A model generated the notes under the pieces. The model had not been told where the DNA came from and searched no databases. It saw nothing but the letters and a program-made list of their open reading frames with translations. Made by a program: the position numbers and the translations under genes. From positions 620,001 to 684,000 of the forward strand of contig NZ_JADJNP010000001.1 of the NCBI RefSeq assembly GCF_016714275.1: a DNA stretch of 64,000 nucleotides, in the 5' to 3' direction. How positions within the stretch are numbered: the stretch's first letter is position 1; every line of letters starts with the position of its first letter. Below are positions 18,806 through 27,445 of the stretch, in pieces. Source of the DNA: Tessaracoccus sp. Lineage in GTDB: Bacteria > Actinomycetota > Actinomycetes > Propionibacteriales > Propionibacteriaceae.

Positions 18806-21355
18806 TCAGAGCATCGGCGCGGTGTGCCAGATGCGCTGCAGGTAGTCGCGCATCGAGCGGTCCGAGCTGAAGAAGCCCGTGCGGGCGACGTTCAGGATGG
18901 CCGAACGGGTCCAGAGGTCCTGGTCCGCGTAGCGCTCCTCGACCTTCTCCTGCGCGGCGACGTAGGACTCGAAGTCCGCGAGCGCCATGAACCGGTCCTG
19001 GTTCAGCAGGTTGTAGATCACCGAGTCGAACAGGTGCGGGTCGCCCTCGGAGAAGTGGCCCGACAGGATCAGGTCGATCGTCGCCTTCAGCGCGGGGTTG
19101 GCCATGTAGAACGACTCCGGGTTGTAGCCCTTTGCGCCGAGCTCTGCGACCGCGGGCTCGTCCATGCCGAACAGGAAGAAGTGCTTGTCACCGACCAACT
19201 GACGGATCTCGACGTTGGCGCCGTCGTCCGTGCCGATCGTCAGCGCGCCGTTGAGGGCGAACTTCATGTTGCCGGTGCCGGAGGCCTCCATGCCAGCCAG
19301 CGAGATCTGCTCGCTGAGATCGGCGGCGGGGATCAGCTTCTCCGCGAGGGTCACGTTGTAGTTCGCCGGGAACGCGACCTTGAGACGGCCCTCAAGCACG
19401 GCGTCGCCGTTGATCCTCTGCGCCACCTTGTTGATCAGGTGAATGGTGTCCTTCGCCATCTTGTAGCCGGGGGCGGCCTTCGCACCGAACACGACGGTGC
19501 GGGGCGTCAGATCCGACGCCGCCACGCGGCCCGACAGCACCGACTCGTATAGCGAGACGATGTGCAGCAGCTTCAGCGACTGGCGCTTGTACTCGTGCAG
19601 GCGCTTGACCATGACGTCGAGCAGGTGGCCCTCCGGCAGGTCGATGCCGTCGCGAGCGCGGAGCACATTCGTCAGGCGGACCTTGTTCCAGGCCTTCGCG
19701 GCGCGGAACTGCTCGCGGAAGTCCGGGTCGTCGGCGTAGGGCTCGAGCTCCTTGAGGCGTTCGAGGTCAGTCACCCAGCCGGTGCCGATGGCGTCGTTGA
19801 CGAGCTCCGACAGCTTCGGGTTCGCCATGCGGACGAAGCGCCGGGGCGTCACGCCGTTGGTGACGTTGGTGAACTTGGCGGGCCACATCTCCGAGAAGTC
19901 CGGAAGGACCTTGTCGGCCAGCAGCTGCGAGTGCAGAGCGGCGACGCCGTTGACCTTCGTGCCGGCGACGGTGGCGAGGAACGCCATCCGGACGCCGCGC
20001 TCCGGGTGCTCGGCGATCATCGACATGCGGCGGGCGCGGACCTCGTCACCGGGGAACGCCTCGCGCACCTCGGCCAGGAAGTCGTCGTTGATGCGGTAGA
20101 TGATCTCCAGGTGGCGCGGCAGCAGGCGGCCGAGCAGCTCCGTCGACCACACCTCCAGCGCCTCCGGCAGCAGGGTGTGACAGGTGTAGGCGAAGCAGTT
20201 GCGGGTGACCTCCCACGCCTCCTCCCACTCGAAGTCGTTCTCATCGATCAGGATGCGCATCAGCTCCGGCACCGCGATGACGGGGTGCGTGTCGTTCAGC
20301 TGGAAATGGATCCGCTCGGCGAGGTTGTGCAGGTCGAAGCCCTCTTCGAGCTCGTTGTCGATGAAGTCGCGCAGCGAGCAGGCCACGAAGAAGTACTGCT
20401 GCTGCAGGCGCAGCTCCTTGCCCTGCGGCGTCGAGTCCTCCGGGTAGAGGACCTTGGAGATGTTCTCCGCGAAGGTCTGCGCGCGAACGGCCTGGGCGTA
20501 GTCGCCGGAGTTGAAGATCTGCAGGTCGAACGCCTTCGAGGCGGTGGCCGACCACAGGCGCAGCGTGTTCACGCGGCCGTTCAGGTAGCCGGGGACCATG
20601 TAGTTGTAGGGCACGCCGAGGACGTTCCAGCCCGGGACCCAGCGGGTCCGCTCGCGGCCGTCCTCGCCCTCGTAGCGCTCGGTGTGGCCGGCGAAGTTCA
20701 CCTGGACCGACGCCTCGGGGTGCGGGAACTCCCATGGGGCGCCGAGCTGCAGCCACGTGTCGGGCTGCTCGACCTGGCGGCCGTCGACGAAGGTCTGGCG
20801 GAAGATGCCGTACTCGTAGCGGATGCCGTAGCCGATGCACGGCACGTCCATGGTGGCGAGTGAGTCGATGAAGCACGCGGCGAGACGGCCGAGGCCGCCG
20901 TTGCCGAGGCCGGGCTCGACCTCCTGCGCACGCAGGGTCGCGAGGTCGAGGCCGCAGAGCTCGAGGCCGCGGGCCGCGATGTCGTTGAGGTCGGTGGCCA
21001 AGAGGGCGTTGCCCAGCTGGCGGCCGAGAAGGTACTCGGCGGAGAGGTAGCCCACGGTCTTGACCTGTGCCTCGCGGGTCTTGCGACCCGTCTCAAGCCA
21101 GCGCGCCATCAAGTAGTTCTTGACGGTGCTGGCGAGGGCGAGGTACTGGTCGTTGACGGTAGAGCGGGAGAGGGTGACGCCCTGGTTGGTGTTGAGCTCG
21201 TGCAGGAACTCGCGAACGAACCCGTCTACCGAGTGCGCGGGCATCCCGACCGGCGCGGTGGCCAGGGGATGCTTCGGCGTGCTGGTGGGGCCGTAGTTGC
21301 GGGTGTCCGTGTTCGGCGATTCGTCGGCCAGGGTCGGCTGGGCGTTCTCAGGCAT
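18806..21355 (-). CDS. glgP: Glycogen/maltodextrin phosphorylase
   Basis: The 849-residue GT35 enzyme releases glucose 1-phosphate from alpha-1,4-glucans. The pyridoxal-phosphate site is clear in EASGTGNMKFALNGALTIGT near residue 660, with GNGGLGRLAACFIDSLAT and VKRLHEYKRQSLKLLHIV also diagnostic. Length is typical. ATG 21355 was chosen; a TTG two codons earlier is unlikely. No good Shine-Dalgarno site is visible. It is alone on its strand, divergent from mgtC across 188 nt, in which I see no gene. Confidence 0.96.
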   Translation of the reverse strand: MPENAQPTLADESPNTDTRNYGPTSTPKHPLATAPVGMPAHSVDGFVREFLHELNTNQGVTLSRSTVNDQYLALASTVKNYLMARWLETGRKTREAQVKTVGYLSAEYLLGRQLGNALLATDLNDIAARGLELCGLDLATLRAQEVEPGLGNGGLGRLAACFIDSLATMDVPCIGYGIRYEYGIFRQTFVDGRQVEQPDTWLQLGAPWEFPHPEASVQVNFAGHTERYEGEDGRERTRWVPGWNVLGVPYNYMVPGYLNGRVNTLRLWSATASKAFDLQIFNSGDYAQAVRAQTFAENISKVLYPEDSTPQGKELRLQQQYFFVACSLRDFIDNELEEGFDLHNLAERIHFQLNDTHPVIAVPELMRILIDENDFEWEEAWEVTRNCFAYTCHTLLPEALEVWSTELLGRLLPRHLEIIYRINDDFLAEVREAFPGDEVRARRMSMIAEHPERGVRMAFLATVAGTKVNGVAALHSQLLADKVLPDFSEMWPAKFTNVTNGVTPRRFVRMANPKLSELVNDAIGTGWVTDLERLKELEPYADDPDFREQFRAAKAWNKVRLTNVLRARDGIDLPEGHLLDVMVKRLHEYKRQSLKLLHIVSLYESVLSGRVAASDLTPRTVVFGAKAAPGYKMAKDTIHLINKVAQRINGDAVLEGRLKVAFPANYNVTLAEKLIPAADLSEQISLAGMEASGTGNMKFALNGALTIGTDDGANVEIRQLVGDKHFFLFGMDEPAVAELGAKGYNPESFYMANPALKATIDLILSGHFSEGDPHLFDSVIYNLLNQDRFMALADFESYVAAQEKVEERYADQDLWTRSAILNVARTGFFSSDRSMRDYLQRIWHTAPML

Positions 21356-21543
21356 GAGCAAAGAGTAGTAACTGGTCCCGGGATTGGCACATTCGCCCGA
21401 CCGCTGTCCGCGGAGCGCAGGGCGCTCGCCATCGTCGCGAACGCGGGTCGAAGGCTCAGAGACACGGCGAGCCGGTCACCCGGACCCGGTACTGGCCGGT
21501 CTACAGTGCCGGGAACCAGGCTACACAGCGGTGAGGAGCGGAC

Positions 21544-22239
21544 ATGATCTTCGACTGGGGCGTCGTCCCGCTGCAGCTGCTGCTGGTGGGGATCGCGTTC
21601 GTGTTGTGCTCACTCATCGGGCTGGAGCGGCAGTTCCGGCACAAGGCCGCCGGATTCCGCACCCACGCGCTCGTCGGCCTCGGGGCGTGCGTCTTCACCC
21701 TCATCTCCGTCGAGGGGTTCGTCTACCTCGCCGAGTACGAGGTCACCCGCGATCCGTCGCGCATCGCCGCCCAGATCGTCTCCGGCGTCGGCTTCCTCGG
21801 CGCGGGCGTGATCTTCGTCAACCGCGACGTCGTGCGCGGACTCACCACGGCCGCGTCGATCTGGCTGGCCGCCGCCATCGGCATGGCCTGTGGCGCAGGT
21901 CTGCTGCCCCTCGCCGCGGCGGCGACCGTGCTGCACTTCGTCGCTGTGATGGCGATCGCGCCGCTCGCACGCCTCATCCCCCAGGCTGGGGCACGATCGA
22001 CAGTGGTCGTGACGTATGAGGACGGCAGGGGCGTCCTCCGCGACCTCCTCCACGAGGCGACGGCGCTCGGCTGCGAGACAACGCTGATCAACACCCGCCA
22101 AGCGAAGCTGGAAGGACTCAAGGTCGTGCGCGCCGAGATGCGGTTCAGATCCGGCCCGCCGCTGCGCGATGTCATGACCCAACTGAGCGAGATCGACGGC
22201 GTCCTCGGCGTCGACTTCCCCCGCGACGACGAACTCTGA
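21544..22239 (+). CDS. MgtC/SapB family membrane protein
   Basis: The 231-residue protein has four or five N-terminal membrane helices with the family signature LIGLERQFRHKAAGFRTHAL (about residues 22-42) and GVGFLGAGVIFVNRDVVRGL, followed by a cytosolic ACT-like C-terminal domain from about residue 155. MgtC proteins help cells in low magnesium and, in pathogens, inside phagosomes, in some cases by acting on the F-type ATPase. GAGGAG precedes the ATG by 6 nt. I saw no Mg-sensing leader in the 188 nt upstream. Confidence 0.9.
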   Translation: MIFDWGVVPLQLLLVGIAFVLCSLIGLERQFRHKAAGFRTHALVGLGACVFTLISVEGFVYLAEYEVTRDPSRIAAQIVSGVGFLGAGVIFVNRDVVRGLTTAASIWLAAAIGMACGAGLLPLAAAATVLHFVAVMAIAPLARLIPQAGARSTVVVTYEDGRGVLRDLLHEATALGCETTLINTRQAKLEGLKVVRAEMRFRSGPPLRDVMTQLSEIDGVLGVDFPRDDEL

Positions 22240-22310
22240 TTCGACGTTCGCCGAAAGCGCGGCCGACGAGGGGTTCCGCATCGAACGGCCGAGTGGAAAA
22301 ATCCGATGTA

Positions 22311-22336
22311 TCAGGAGCGCGCGGCGGCGCTCCTGA
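22311..22336. terminator. Hairpin in the mgtC to subtilase spacer
   Basis: TCAGGAGCGC and GCGCTCCTGA form a perfect 10-bp stem around a 6-nt loop. It is 72 nt after the mgtC stop and 60 nt before the subtilase start. It may end mgtC transcription or act as a leader structure or operator for the operon that follows. The rest of the 157-nt spacer holds nothing else recognisable. Confidence 0.5.
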
Positions 22337-22396
22337 GGGGTGAAGGAAGCGCTGACGAGCGGTTCCTGAACGGACGCCGTGATCGGAAGGAACCCC

Positions 22397-23977
22397 ATGT
22401 CCACACTTCGCGTGCTCGACCCGCAGACCGCTGAACGGCTCCCGGACGGCCGCGCCCCGCGCCCGACGCCCTACCTGAACGACCGCGTCCTCGTCCGCGG
22501 ACTCCCCGGCCTCAGCCGCGACATCCCGCTGAAGGCGCTGACCGACGTCGCGGAGGAGCTCGGCCTCGAGGTGCGCATCCACGAGACCCCCGGGGTCGAG
22601 CGGGCGCGCGAGGGACGCGACATCGAGGTCCTCGACCGCATCTGGGTCACGAGCGTCGAACTCGTCTCGCCTGCCAACACGCCGGTCGACGCCTGGCCGA
22701 TCCTGCTCGCCGCCCGCCGGCGGCTCACCCAACCTCAACTGATCCGCCGCCTGGATCGCCTTGAGCACCTCAAACGGCTGCGCGTCGCGCGCCAACTCCA
22801 ACTCGACCACGTGATGTCCGTGGCCGGCTACGAGTCGATGCCGTACTACGTCCCGCTGCCGTACTACGTGCCCCTCCCGTACTACGTTCCGCTTCCCTAC
22901 TACGTGCCGCTACCGGTCCAGCCCGCGGGCGAGTACCAGCACCCGGGCTCGGGCGGACGCACGCCTGTCGCCGTCGTCCTCGACGACCCCGCGTGCCGGG
23001 CGCGCGAGCTGAAGCGCGCCCCACTGGTCGTCGTTCCCGACTCCGGACTCGGCCCGCACCCCTGGTTCGCGGACGAGAACCGCATCACCGAGAAGGTGTC
23101 CGCGCAGGGCCTCACGCTCGGCATCGGTGGCGACCTGCCCCAGACAACGCCCAGCGAGCCCGGCAACCCGCTCGACGGGTCGGTCGCGCCCTACCGTGGG
23201 CACGCCACGTTCATCGCGGGGCTCATCCGCCAGACCTGCCCGGAGGCTCGCATTCAGGTCGTCCACATGCTCGACGACGCGGGCACCGTTCCCGAGGGAG
23301 CCCTCATCCCCGTTCTCACCAAGCTGCTCGAGCGCCAGCTCGACATTCTCGCCGGCAGCGGCGACGAAGCGGACCTGATCGACGTCATCAGCCTCTCCCT
23401 CGGCTACTACCACGAGGACCCGAAGGACCAGCTCGAGGACGCCCCGCTGCGCAACGTGCTCCAGGAGTTCGGCAGGCTGGGCGTCGCCGTCGTCGCGTCG
23501 GCGGGCAACCAGTCGACGACCGACAAGCTGTACCCTGCGGCATTCTCGGGCCAGACGGAGGCGTTCGATGTCGGCCGCGTGCCCCTGGTGAGCGTCGGGG
23601 CGCTGAACCCCGACGGCACCGTCGCTTACTTCTCCAACGACGGCGACTGGGTCGGTTGCTGGCGGCCGGGGGCGGCGCTCGTCAGCACCCTTCCCACCGA
23701 CATCGACGGCGAACTCGAGCCCCGGGCACGGCGGACGTTCGACCCGGCGACAGGCCTGGCCGGGACCGCGAAGGGCCGCACCCGCGCGACGATCGACCCC
23801 GACAACTTCAGCGGCGGGTTCGGCACCTGGTCGGGCACCTCGTTCGCAGGCCCGGTGCTCGCCGGCCAGATCGCCGCACGGCTGGCGGACGACCCCACGC
23901 TGGCCGAGGTCGACCAGACGTCCGCCGTCGAGCGTGCCTGGCGGGCCGTCAGCGCCGAAGTGGGGTGGACGCCATGA
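22397..23977 (+). CDS. Cytosolic S8 (subtilisin-like) serine peptidase with PYYVPL repeats
   Basis: The 526-residue protein has no signal peptide. Residues 1-145 form an N-terminal domain without recognisable relatives, 149-172 are four tandem PYYVPL hexapeptides, and from about 190 an S8 domain follows. The likely triad is Asp215 (VVPDSGLG), His269 (GHATFIAG) and Ser482 (WSGTSFAGP), with the stabilising Asn in VASAGNQST. Absence of a secretion signal points to intracellular proteolysis. The ATG has GGAAGG upstream. Its stop overlaps the sigma gene (ATGA). First gene of a four-gene operon with a CHAT protein; its substrate could be one of its partners (inference). Confidence 0.88.
   Translation: MSTLRVLDPQTAERLPDGRAPRPTPYLNDRVLVRGLPGLSRDIPLKALTDVAEELGLEVRIHETPGVERAREGRDIEVLDRIWVTSVELVSPANTPVDAWPILLAARRRLTQPQLIRRLDRLEHLKRLRVARQLQLDHVMSVAGYESMPYYVPLPYYVPLPYYVPLPYYVPLPVQPAGEYQHPGSGGRTPVAVVLDDPACRARELKRAPLVVVPDSGLGPHPWFADENRITEKVSAQGLTLGIGGDLPQTTPSEPGNPLDGSVAPYRGHATFIAGLIRQTCPEARIQVVHMLDDAGTVPEGALIPVLTKLLERQLDILAGSGDEADLIDVISLSLGYYHEDPKDQLEDAPLRNVLQEFGRLGVAVVASAGNQSTTDKLYPAAFSGQTEAFDVGRVPLVSVGALNPDGTVAYFSNDGDWVGCWRPGAALVSTLPTDIDGELEPRARRTFDPATGLAGTAKGRTRATIDPDNFSGGFGTWSGTSFAGPVLAGQIAARLADDPTLAEVDQTSAVERAWRAVSAEVGWTP
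22841..22912 (+). repeat. Four in-frame 18-nt repeats encoding PYYVPL
   Basis: Units at 22841, 22859, 22877 and 22895 each encode Pro-Tyr-Tyr-Val-Pro-Leu. The DNA copies differ at third positions (GTC/GTG/GTT/GTG for Val, CTG/CTC/CTT/CTA for Leu) while the peptide is identical. This indicates selection on the peptide rather than recent DNA duplication alone. Confidence 0.95.
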
Positions 23978-24546
23978 CCGCCCACACAGGTACCGGCTCG
24001 CTCGCCGCCGACGCCGCGGACGCGTTCCGCGACTATCTCGACGGTGACACGGGCCGCATGGCCGACCTCGTCTCCCTGCTGACAAAGCCGCTCTGGGCCG
24101 CCGCCCGCTCGTCCGGGCTCAGCGCAAGTCAAGCGGAGGACGTCGTGCAGGGCGCGTGGGTGCGCCTCGTGCAGCATGCCGACGGCGTCCGTGACCCGCA
24201 GGCGGTGTTCGGCTGGCTCCTGACGACGGTGCGACGCGACGCCTGGCGCGCGGCGGGCCGACCCGCCCACGACGAACTGCCCGACGACCCGCCGTCGATG
24301 ACGGCAGGTCCGGAGGCTGCGGCCGAGGAGGCCGACACCGCCCAGATCCTCTGGCAGCACGTCAAGACGCTGAACCCGCGCTGTCAGGCGCTGCTGCGGG
24401 TGGTGGCCTTCGCCGCCAAACCCGACTACGCCGCCATCTCCGCGGCGCTCGGCATGCCGGTCGGCTCGATCGGACCCACGCGAGGCCGCTGCCTCGCCAC
24501 TCTTCGCACCTCCCTCAGCAACGATCCCCGCTGGAGCCCGTCATGA
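23974..24546 (+). CDS. ECF-like RNA polymerase sigma factor
   Basis: The 190-residue protein has a sigma region 2 (LSASQAEDVVQGAWVRLVQH, then FGWLLTTVRRDAWRAAGRP) and a region 4 helix-turn-helix (LNPRCQALLRVVAF, then YAAISAALGMPVGSIGPTRG). This matches a group IV sigma factor. It overlaps the subtilase stop by ATGA, and its own stop overlaps the next gene by ATGA. Its regulon is unknown; autoregulation of the operon is the simplest hypothesis. No classical zinc-binding anti-sigma gene is adjacent, so the subtilase or the small downstream protein may regulate it. Confidence 0.87.
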   Translation: MTAHTGTGSLAADAADAFRDYLDGDTGRMADLVSLLTKPLWAAARSSGLSASQAEDVVQGAWVRLVQHADGVRDPQAVFGWLLTTVRRDAWRAAGRPAHDELPDDPPSMTAGPEAAAEEADTAQILWQHVKTLNPRCQALLRVVAFAAKPDYAAISAALGMPVGSIGPTRGRCLATLRTSLSNDPRWSPS

Positions 24547-25010
24547 CCGCCTACGACGCCGACCGCCCGCTGACTGCGGAGGACAAGGCCCTCCTCACGG
24601 CGCTCGCCGCCGCCCAGGACCAATACGACCCCATCCCGCCCGGCCTGATCGAACGGCTCAGCCTCGCGATCTCGCTCGAACTGATGGAGGCGGAACTCGC
24701 GGTCCTCACGGCCGGGGCGCTAGAGCCTGCCCGGGCCGACACCGCTGTCGACTCGATCACGTTCACCGCCTCCTCGCTCTCCCTCATGGTCACGATGAGC
24801 AGCGTCGACGACGGCGTCCGCGTCGATGGCTGGGTCACGGGCGGCGGCGTAGAGGTGGACCTGATGGCTGGCGGCGAGTCACTGGCGGCGACGTCGGACG
24901 CGACGGGAAGACTCACGTGGCCGACCATCGGGCACGGCGCCATCCGATTCCGGATCCGGACGCCGCAGCCTGGGGCGAGGGTGGTGGTCACCCCCACGAT
25001 CGAGGTCTAG
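24543..25010 (+). CDS. Uncharacterised protein of the subtilase-sigma-CHAT operon
   Basis: A 155-residue acidic protein without membrane segments or cysteines. Residues 1-60 are helical (LTAEDKALLTALAAAQDQYD, PPGLIERLSLAISLELMEAE), resembling a short sigma-binding or adaptor helix pair. Residues 75-155 look like a small beta-sandwich (VRVDGWVTGGGVEVDLMAGG, RFRIRTPQPGARVVVTP), similar in style to carboxypeptidase-regulatory or adhesion folds. I recognise no family with certainty. Placed between the sigma factor and the CHAT gene with overlaps on both sides, it could be a cognate anti-sigma factor, a protease substrate or an adaptor (all inference). Confidence 0.7.
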   Translation: MTAYDADRPLTAEDKALLTALAAAQDQYDPIPPGLIERLSLAISLELMEAELAVLTAGALEPARADTAVDSITFTASSLSLMVTMSSVDDGVRVDGWVTGGGVEVDLMAGGESLAATSDATGRLTWPTIGHGAIRFRIRTPQPGARVVVTPTIEV

Positions 25011-25012
25011 TG

Positions 25013-27406
25013 GTGCGTCCCGCCCAGGAGCTCCACGCGCAGGCGCGCACCGCGCTTGAGGAGCAGCGCATCGCCGACGCCGACGCGCTGCTCCGGCGCG
25101 CGGTCGCTTTGTGCGGACCTGGCGAGGAAAGACTCCGTGTGCGGTTGTCCATCTCCGCCGCCTGGGTGGCGTTCGAACGGGAGGGCCTCGACGCGGCGCT
25201 GGCCGCGTCGGCCGACGCGCAGGCGGCCGCCCGGCGAGAGGGGTTCGCAGAGTTGGCCGCCGCGGCAGCCGCGCAGGCCGGCACGATGCGCGCCCGCGCG
25301 GGCGAGCTCGAGGCCGCCTGGCGCACGTTGACCGCCGTCGACACCGCCGCGCTCACCGAAGAGGATCGGATGCGCACGCTGATCAACCGCGGGACGCTCG
25401 CGTCCGAGCTGCGGCACCTCGACGACGCGACCGCGGACCTCGCCGCCGCCGCGGAGTTGGCCGCAGCCGTCGGTGCGGCCCCGCTGGAGTCGATGGCGCG
25501 GCACAACCTCGGCTGGCTCGAGTTCCTCCGCGGCGACCTTCCGGCCGCGCTCGCGGCGACGGCGCGGGCCGACGAGATCGACGTTCCTTTCGACCGCACC
25601 GTCGCCCGTCTCGATCGCGCCCGGGTGATGCTGGAGGCCGGCCTGATTCCCGAGGCGAGGGCACTGCTGCGGGGCATCATCCCCCCGCGGGGCTCGTGTC
25701 AGACGCGGGCCGAGCTTGACCACGAACTGGCGCGGGCTGCGCTGCTGCTCGGTCTCCCGGACGAGGCGGTGACGCGGGCACGGGCCGCGGCGCGCCGGTT
25801 CGCGGCGCGGGGGGAGCCGGCGCTGCGTCGGCGGAGTCGCCTGATCGCCGTCCTTGCCCGGCCGACGGCGCACGGCGCGCTCGCGCTGTGGCGCGAAGCC
25901 TCGGAGGTCGGCGACCGCTGGGTCGCCCCCGAGGCCGCGGCCATCGCGCTTGCCACGCTGTCTCCCGACGACCCACGGCGCGCGGTGGTCACCCGCGCCG
26001 CGCGTGGCCTCGCGCAGTCCCCGGTGACCTCGCGTCGCCTCGCCGGCCTCGTCGCCCTCGCCGCGGATGCCTCCGCGCGGGGCGACCGCACCGCGGCTCG
26101 CCGGCGACTCCGCGCCGCGCACGCCACTCTTCTCCGAGCGCAGCTCGGGGTCGCGAGCCTCGACCTTCGCGCCGCCGTGGCGCTGCACGGCGAAGCGGCG
26201 GCGCTGCTGGACATCGGGCTTGCGGGAGACTCCGTCAGCGGCCTCATCGACGCCACCGAGCGCTGGCGGGCCGCCACGCGGCCCGTGCCGAGAGTGCACC
26301 CGCTCCCCGACCCACGCTTGGCCGACGCCGCTAGCCGGCTCCGCCGCCTCCGGGCCGAGACCCCGACGACCGAGACGCTCGCGCAGCTCGCGGACGCGGA
26401 ACAGGAACTCCGCACGCTCAGCTGGACCGCGGAGTCCCGGCTTCCCCCGATGGCGGTCACGCTGCCCGCCGCGCAGCTTCGGCGCGCCGTGCGCGAGGCC
26501 GGGGCGCGGCTCGCCGTCGTGGTGCCCCGAGGCGGCGAGTTCTGGGCGGCGGTCACCGACGGCCACCGCGGCCACCTCGTCCGGCTCGGCGAGATCGATC
26601 AGCTCGAGTCGTTGGTCTCCGCGGTGCACTCCGATCTCGCCGCGCGGGCGCACCTTTCGCCGTCGCATCCGTTGTCGGCGGTGGTAGACGCCTCTCTCGC
26701 CGCGCGCCTGCAGGCGTTGTCCGACGCCGTCGGTGCGCCCCTGGCGAGCACCCGCCCGCTCGTGATCACACCCTCGCGGATCCTCACCAGCGTCCCGTGG
26801 CTGGCGCTCCCCGCCCTGCGCGGCCGGCCGGTCACCGTCGCCCCCACTGCCTCGAGTTGGGCCACGGGCGCCGTCACCGTGACCCGTCCACGGGTCGCGG
26901 CGTTGGGCGGGCCGGATCTGCCGTCGGCCGCGGCCGAGGTCGACGGCGTGCTGGCACTCTGGCGCGGCGACCGTCCGGGGACGCTCGCGGGCGCGCTCGC
27001 GTCGTCGGACCTGGTGCACGTCGCCGCGCACGGGCGGCACCGCAGTGACAGCCCGCTGTTCTCCAGTCTGCGACTCGATGAGGGAACGGTGGTCGCCCAC
27101 GAACTCGAGGGCGTGGAGATGCGCGCGAGCCATGTGGTGCTGTCCGCATGCGAGGTGGGCCGCGCGTCTCACCGCCCCGGCGATCAGCCACTGGGGCTGA
27201 CCGCAACGCTGCTCGCCTCGGGGGTGGGCTGCGTCGTCGCGCCGGTCTCCCCCGTCGGCGACCGTACGTCAGCCGCCGTGATGGCGCGCTACCACGAGGA
27301 GCTGGCCCGAGGGGCCGACGCCGCCACGGCGCTCGCCCGCGCCACCGAGGATCGGCAGGAGGCTGGCGTGTTCGCCTGCTTCGGCTCCTCCTGGAGGGTC
27401 GACTAG
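25013..27406 (+). CDS. TPR-CHAT protein (caspase-like cysteine peptidase)
   Basis: The 797-residue protein has an N-terminal array of helical TPR-like repeats (about 1-440: ADALLRRAVALCG, MARHNLGWLEFLRGDLPAAL, ARVMLEAGLIPEARALLRG) and a C-terminal CHAT domain. The caspase dyad is visible: His673 in LVHVAAHGRH and Cys713 in HVVLSACEVGR, with PLGLTATLLASGVGCVVAPV after it. CHAT proteins include peptidases of bacterial conflict and cell-death systems, including the TPR-CHAT partner of type III-E CRISPR. GTG 25013 is 7 nt after GAGG; GTG 25010 is the alternative. No CRISPR locus is present. Its TAG stop lies in a repeat-end-like sequence. Confidence 0.88.
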   Translation: MRPAQELHAQARTALEEQRIADADALLRRAVALCGPGEERLRVRLSISAAWVAFEREGLDAALAASADAQAAARREGFAELAAAAAAQAGTMRARAGELEAAWRTLTAVDTAALTEEDRMRTLINRGTLASELRHLDDATADLAAAAELAAAVGAAPLESMARHNLGWLEFLRGDLPAALAATARADEIDVPFDRTVARLDRARVMLEAGLIPEARALLRGIIPPRGSCQTRAELDHELARAALLLGLPDEAVTRARAAARRFAARGEPALRRRSRLIAVLARPTAHGALALWREASEVGDRWVAPEAAAIALATLSPDDPRRAVVTRAARGLAQSPVTSRRLAGLVALAADASARGDRTAARRRLRAAHATLLRAQLGVASLDLRAAVALHGEAAALLDIGLAGDSVSGLIDATERWRAATRPVPRVHPLPDPRLADAASRLRRLRAETPTTETLAQLADAEQELRTLSWTAESRLPPMAVTLPAAQLRRAVREAGARLAVVVPRGGEFWAAVTDGHRGHLVRLGEIDQLESLVSAVHSDLAARAHLSPSHPLSAVVDASLAARLQALSDAVGAPLASTRPLVITPSRILTSVPWLALPALRGRPVTVAPTASSWATGAVTVTRPRVAALGGPDLPSAAAEVDGVLALWRGDRPGTLAGALASSDLVHVAAHGRHRSDSPLFSSLRLDEGTVVAHELEGVEMRASHVVLSACEVGRASHRPGDQPLGLTATLLASGVGCVVAPVSPVGDRTSAAVMARYHEELARGADAATALARATEDRQEAGVFACFGSSWRVD

Positions 27407-27445
27407 TGGTCTGTCGCTCCTCAGGCCGGGGAGAGGGAGCGGCCT
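27404..27445. repeat. Partial end of the 167-bp repeat plus convergent terminator hairpin
   Basis: TAGTGGTCTGTCGCTCCTCAGG (27404-27425) resembles the left end of the 167-bp repeat at 63062 with four mismatches in 22. The stop codon of the CHAT gene is its first three bases. AGGCCG (27423) and CGGCCT (27440) then form a 6-bp stem between the convergent CHAT and ldh genes. Confidence 0.45.

Noticed and set aside
21356..21543. Possible magnesium (M-box) riboswitch before mgtC
   Set aside because: The 188-nt spacer shows no M-box conserved segments that I could identify by eye.
22841..22912. Short regular repeats considered as a CRISPR array
   Set aside because: Units are 18 nt, directly abutting, in frame and coding; there are no spacers. 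No cas genes accompany the TPR-CHAT gene either.
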